A DNA stretch of 64,000 bases from Zychaea mexicana (lineage: Eukaryota; Mucoromycota; Mucoromycetes; Mucorales; Lichtheimiaceae), in NCBI RefSeq assembly GCF_025766255.1, contig NW_026516678.1:496001-560000 (forward strand). Reading direction: 5' to 3'. Positions 59,665 through 64,000 of the stretch are shown in pieces. The translations under genes and the position numbers were made by a program. How positions within the stretch are numbered: position 1 is the stretch's first letter; the number at the start of each line of letters is the position of its first letter. The notes under the pieces are model-generated. The model made no database searches. It had not been told where the DNA came from and saw only the letters and a list, made by a program, of their open reading frames with translations.

Positions 59665-60858
59665 AGCTGCACTGTCGGTATGTCCTGACACTTTTTTATC
59701 GCAATGACTCCCTGGAACGCACAACACTACAACGCACGAAACATTAGCTTGTTACACGTGTAATGACAGACCGTCGTGCTGATTGATAACCATCCTTCCT
59801 TTTTTTTTTTTTAAACTGTTAGCCTTGAAAAAGTATCGGCTTCGTATAATGACAATCCTAGTTTAGGAGCTCCCGGAAACAGATTTCCGAAGCCCTTTGG
59901 TGGGTGTAACATAAGAGCAACAATACAACACGCATACTCACTTGTGCATCCAAAAGCAAGCTCTACTCCAAGATGAAAAGAATCACATGGGTAGGAGAGA
60001 GAGAGAGCACATCATTATTTTGAATGATGCGATCTGCCTTGCTTGGGGAGTCTTGTTTACCCCGTGCTTTTCACTTCTTTGATATTATACGACGCCGATC
60101 ACCATGTCCTTTTTTTTTTCTCCATCGATACAATAGAAAACGTCATAGAGAGGAGTACTGTAGAAGAAGGCCATTGATCTCCGGACGTATAGGATTTTCT
60201 CTTTGTTATGTACATCTACACCTTGGTCCTTCCTCCCCTTTATACTACTCTATGTATTAGTACATACTGGTATGTATGGATGATACTACTACAATTTATT
60301 TTTTATATTTTTATGTGCTGCGCTGACTTTTACAAATGGAAAGATTCGTTTTCAAGTCGATGGTCAAGGGGACAGCAGCATATAGCTCATCAACCACAGG
60401 TTGGAAGTTGTATATATGATGATAATGCTATGTACTACCGATAACGCATCATGTGTAGAGTAATGGGGTGGTCTTCCTCTAAGTGACGCATATGTCATGA
60501 ATTTGTACGGTACATTGTTTTTAATGGGTATGACAGATAAGTAAAGGGATATATAGTAAAGGCTTTATATATAAAAAAGATAATAAGTATGATATAGAAG
60601 AGTGTATAGATATCAGGAATAGATATGAGTGAGTCACTCCACTAATAATTGTGAGAGAGAGAGGGATAGAGATATACAAATAGTGACAAGTAGAGGTATA
60701 TGTGTGTCAAAGTTTTAAATTACAAATTCTGTTGCTGTTGTTTAGCTAGTTACTAGTATAAGTTATTGTTTGTGCGCATAGGTGAATGTAGGCAAACGAT
60801 TAGATAATAGAAATGGTTGGGATGTAGGTGGGTTAGCAGGGTCAGATATCCTCTCTTA
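59342..60858. other. Intergenic region, globin to NTF2-like gene
   Basis: 1.5 kb without a supported gene. A (CTA)n run lies at about 59632-59662, short GA runs at about 59996-60006 and 60653-60663. Confidence 0.5.
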
Positions 60859-62160
60859 TTAGCTGTCTTCCAAAAGAATCATGCCATCCACCAGCTCGTT
60901 GTTGTTCTTTTTCCGCTCTTCTTGCTGCTGTTGATCAAACTCTCGCCAGCTCGCACTGTCGAGTACGACCTGCTCTTGTTGTGATGTAGAGTACATGTGT
61001 TCTTGCCACGTCGATGATCCTTCATACATATCGCCTGCCACTGCTGCCACTTTGGCCAACAACACACGAATGAACCGGGTATACCATACCGATGCCAATG
61101 GAAACGCTTCGACAAGTCCTGCAAACATATAGAAAACCACCCCTCAAAACAGTGTCAATAGAAAATGATGACGGGGATAGCGTTTCCCCTCCCCCCCCCT
61201 CCCACTCGGTCTAGCAACTAGAGCCTCTCCCTCTTTTGAATTTCCATTCCGCACTTGTTTTTTGTCTGATGAGCAAGTAGTTACTGTACCTTCCAAGGTC
61301 CAGCTGTCTTGCTGTTTACAAATCTTGATCAACCCTTCCTGTTCTTTAAAGTACAGCGTGGTAATGGCCGGAATACGCAATGTGTAACGTGTCGTTGGTA
61401 ACACGGCGGGACAAATGTTTTGTACATAGTGAATGACGGCCGTGCGACTTTACAAGATTCGGGAGACACAACAAGTTGTTAGCGGTTTTTTCTTTTATAA
61501 AGGGATCCCCGCCCCTGGTTTGCTACTCATGAAACAGTGCATCTACTATTATATCTCCCGTCTTTTATTTTTCTCTTCTCTGATCCCACTAAACCGCCTA
61601 ACCATCCACCCCGATCCGCAAAAAAAAAAAAAGTGTATATTTTACCCATCAAAGACAATGTTGTTGATTGTGGGTTCTATCTGATTGATATTTGACCATA
61701 CACCGTATATGCTAAGAGAAGAAGAATTTCCATCTAGAGATCAGTGATCCGGTACTGCATCATGCACGTACACGCATTGAAAGTGAGAGAGATAGATGGA
61801 TAGTATTCTGTCACACACACACACACACACAAAAGACATACTTTGTGATTTCTTGCACTCCTCGAGCGGCCATGAACGGGGTGACCATGATGGCGTCCTT
61901 GACGAAATAAAATTCGAGAATACGTTTTCTTTTGACAGTATCGTAGCAAAAAAGATCCTGCACAATATCTGTTGTTGTTTTTTTGGTTTAGAGTTCCGTC
62001 AGTTTAAAAAGTCTCCTGCAATTTTCTCTTGAAATGACAAAGGGTGGGGGACAGGGGAAAGGATTAACAAGAAGTTTAAAGTTTTTTTACTTTTAATGAG
62101 AACATCAGAAGATGCTGAAGCGTCATCTTGCGTGTCATTGTCAGAACTTGTGTCTGACAT
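60859..62160 (-). CDS. NTF2-like (SigF-like) fungal protein
   Basis: Start MSDTSSDNDTQDDASASSD (acidic), five or so exons. The conserved core is a cone-like alpha/beta fold: FYFVKDAIMVTPFMAARGVQ, GVWSNINQIEPTINNIVFDG, RTAVIHYVQNICPAVLP, RIPAITTLYFKEQEGLIKIC and QDSWTLEG, followed by LVEAFPLASVWYTRFIRVLL. Similar proteins are widespread in filamentous fungi under names such as SigF-like NTF2-like; biochemical role unknown. The tail is Gln- and Glu-rich. An in-frame upstream ATG at 62199 would add 13 residues. Confidence 0.75.
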
Positions 62161-62703
62161 TTTAAAAAGATTGGCAAGCGGTGAAAGAGAAAACACCATT
62201 TAAAAAGAGAGAGAGAGAGAGAGAGAGAGAAAAGAAAGGAAATATAAATATGAGAATGCAGTGTGTACACAAACACAAACACAAAAGGAACAAAAAGGTG
62301 TTCTCGGCCTCACCGATGGAATAGAGTGGCGGAGGAGGGAAGGTAAGTAAGTAGTAGTAGTTAGCGGGGCGGGCATGCCATATTTTAGTAAAGGCGTGAT
62401 AGCTGGAACTGATTGAAACCCCAAGACATCATTGCGTTACCTACCATCGTATCACTTTTCATAAATGTGCAACCATCAAAATGAGAAAAAAAAAGATATA
62501 TAATTTATCAACGAGAGATGTGAATGTGTAAATGTGTAAATGTGTGTGTGTGTGTGTGTGTGTGTGTGGGAGAGTGAGAGTTACAAAAGAGTAGCTTTTT
62601 ACATTAAGAACCGACAAGTAGGGTACTTTACTACAAACAAACAAGCAAAGCAATAAATTATAATAGTGAGTGACGACTTTTTGTGGAGGAGGAACAACAA
62701 CAG
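62161..62703. other. Intergenic region with GA and TG microsatellites
   Basis: (GA)n at about 62204-62230 and (TG)n at about 62539-62568. Lies between the NTF2-like gene start and the HMGR stop; no gene seen. Confidence 0.6.
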
Positions 62704-64000
62704 CTATGACTTGATGCAACTGCCAGGGGTGGGTGCAGCAGCAGCAGCAGCAGCACGGTTGTGCGCCATGTGTGCCTTTACAAGATGGCCAGCAGCCAAT
62801 GCCGCACACAGCGACAATTCTCCGGCCATGACAGAGGCACAAATGATACGTGCCAACCGTCGAGCATTGTCACCCGGCAACGTCGGATGCGGTCCTCGTA
62901 CTCCGAGCATGTCCAACACAGCTTGCTGGGGTGGCAACGTGGTACCGCCGCCGACCGTACCGACCTCAATACTGGGCATCGTGCAAGAAATGTGCAAGTC
63001 CTGACCCTGGTTGACTGCGGTCATCAAGGTCATACAGTTTGAACTCTCGACGTTCTGTGCAGGATCTTGACCCGCAGCCAGATAGATGGCCGTCAAGATG
63101 TTGGCTGCATGCGCATTGAACCCTCCCACAGAGCCGGCCATGGCGGATCCAATCAAGTTCTTGTTGATGTTGAGTTCGACCAGGGCTGCTACGCTGGTCT
63201 TGAGCACTTTTTCGACGACAGCGCCTGGGATCACGGCTTCCGAGACGACGCTCTTGCCACGGCCTTCGATCCAGTTGATCGCTGCAGGCTTCTTGTCCGT
63301 GCAGTAGTTGCCGGACAGTGAAATGATCTGCATGTCTGGGAAATGCTCGCCCAGGAGACCCAGGGCCTTTTCACAGCCCTTGGAGATCATGTTCATGCCC
63401 ATCGCGTCCCCTGTGGTCGTCGAGAAACGGACAAACACAAGTCGGCCGGCAAGCGCTACCTTGAGTTTGCGCAGACGGGCGAACCGCGAGGTCGAGTTGA
63501 ACGCTTCGGTGATGATTGCGTTGCCTTCTTGTTCGATCCAGCGCTTGCATTCGCCTGCACGGATGATGTTCGGGAAGCTCAGACATGGACCCCGGGTCAT
63601 TGCATCTGCCGTCACAATGGTTGTTGCTCCACCGCCCGCGTTGATGGCCTTGCAGCCGCGTGCAGTCGACGCAACCAAGCAACCTTCAGTGGTAGCCATG
63701 GGAATGTGCGTGTTAATACCGTCAATGTTCATTGGACCTATTCCGTAAAAAAAAAATCCTTGTGTTACTACCCAAAATGGACGACATAGCGCACGAGAGA
63801 GAGAAAGAGATCTTTTTTTTTTTTTTACCTGCAATGCCAAGTGGGATAGGCATGTAGCCAATAACGTTTTCACAACAGGCGCCCAGCACCTTGTCATAAT
63901 GGTAGTTTTCTAGTGGCAGTAGACTGTGTTCTAAGGTTTGGGTATACGATGCCCGCGAAATCAAGGCACGGCGAACAGACACAGCCCGCTCGAGGTCGCC
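62704..64000 (-). CDS. HMG1: HMG-CoA reductase, C-terminal catalytic part (partial)
   Basis: Rate-limiting enzyme of the mevalonate/sterol pathway; reduces HMG-CoA with NADPH. The window edge cuts the gene, so only the catalytic domain is present. Catalytic and binding motifs: [15 protein letters not shown] (catalytic Glu), [11 protein letters not shown] (NADPH), [11 protein letters not shown] (catalytic Lys), AVNQGQD (catalytic Asp), [12 protein letters not shown] and [10 protein letters not shown] (catalytic His). An intron of about 90 bp interrupts at 63737-63828. The tail after HMAHNR is an Ala run, with no Ser at the position phosphorylated by AMPK in animal enzymes. It ends CIKS at the TAG 62704-62706. 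The upstream membrane domain lies beyond 64000. Confidence 0.96.

Noticed and set aside
1..64000. tRNA or rRNA genes
   Set aside because: Scanned by eye for box B-like GGTTCGAAT and rRNA cores; the only hit (29701-29712) lies inside the four-TM gene and has no cloverleaf around it.

Overview
This is a piece of a filamentous fungal nuclear genome, most likely an early-diverging fungus of the Mucoromycota (Mucorales type). The evidence is gene-dense DNA with many short GT-AG introns and very small exons, CT- and CA-rich flanks, and familiar fungal genes: Ras-family GTPase, frequenin/NCS-1, Pat1, a Cys3-like bZIP factor, PP4 phosphatase, a DnaJ protein, transaldolase, ERG10 thiolase and HMG-CoA reductase. 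The transposons are Tc1-, MULE- and LINE-like. TAG, TAA and TGA all end intact host genes, so the code looks standard. Assignments rest on reading motifs and splice sites by eye; no search was run.

Layout. 1-6.6 kb is a mobile-element zone. It holds a decayed minus-strand Rep gene of CRESS-DNA-virus or plasmid type with a MITE inserted in it, a GGAGTAAGGT minisatellite split by a 5'-truncated LINE, and a broken Tc1/mariner element. 7.5-11.1 kb carries a Ras-like GTPase (with a predicted 2-nt exon) and NCS-1. 11.8-14.7 kb and 32.0-35.3 kb are the two arms of a long, nearly identical inverted repeat. The arms enclose about 17.3 kb of apparently ordinary genes: dolichyl-diphosphatase, PAT1, a HAPSTR1/TAPR1-like protein, a bZIP factor, PP4 catalytic subunit, a DnaJ protein, a four-TM membrane protein and a 58-residue MGAVVSC protein. 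A second LINE fragment abuts the right arm.

38.0-40.3 kb is a cytochrome P450. 40.46-44.91 kb is a complete but decayed MULE with about 200-bp terminal inverted repeats and a 9-bp target duplication. From 46.3 kb onward the genes are housekeeping: Swi5, transaldolase, PDCD2/Tsr4, an MFSD5-like transporter, a coiled-coil protein with a C-terminal membrane segment, mitochondrial-type acetoacetyl-CoA thiolase, a globin ending in a CaaX box, an NTF2-like protein and the 3' part of HMG-CoA reductase, which runs off the right edge.

Themes. Two enzymes of the mevalonate route (ERG10 and HMGR) lie within 7 kb. Several genes share divergent promoters. The most unusual items are the Rep relic with its precisely placed MITE, the 2-nt exon in the Ras gene, the gene block flanked by long inverted repeats, the MULE with an OTU-like remnant, and the putatively prenylated globin.
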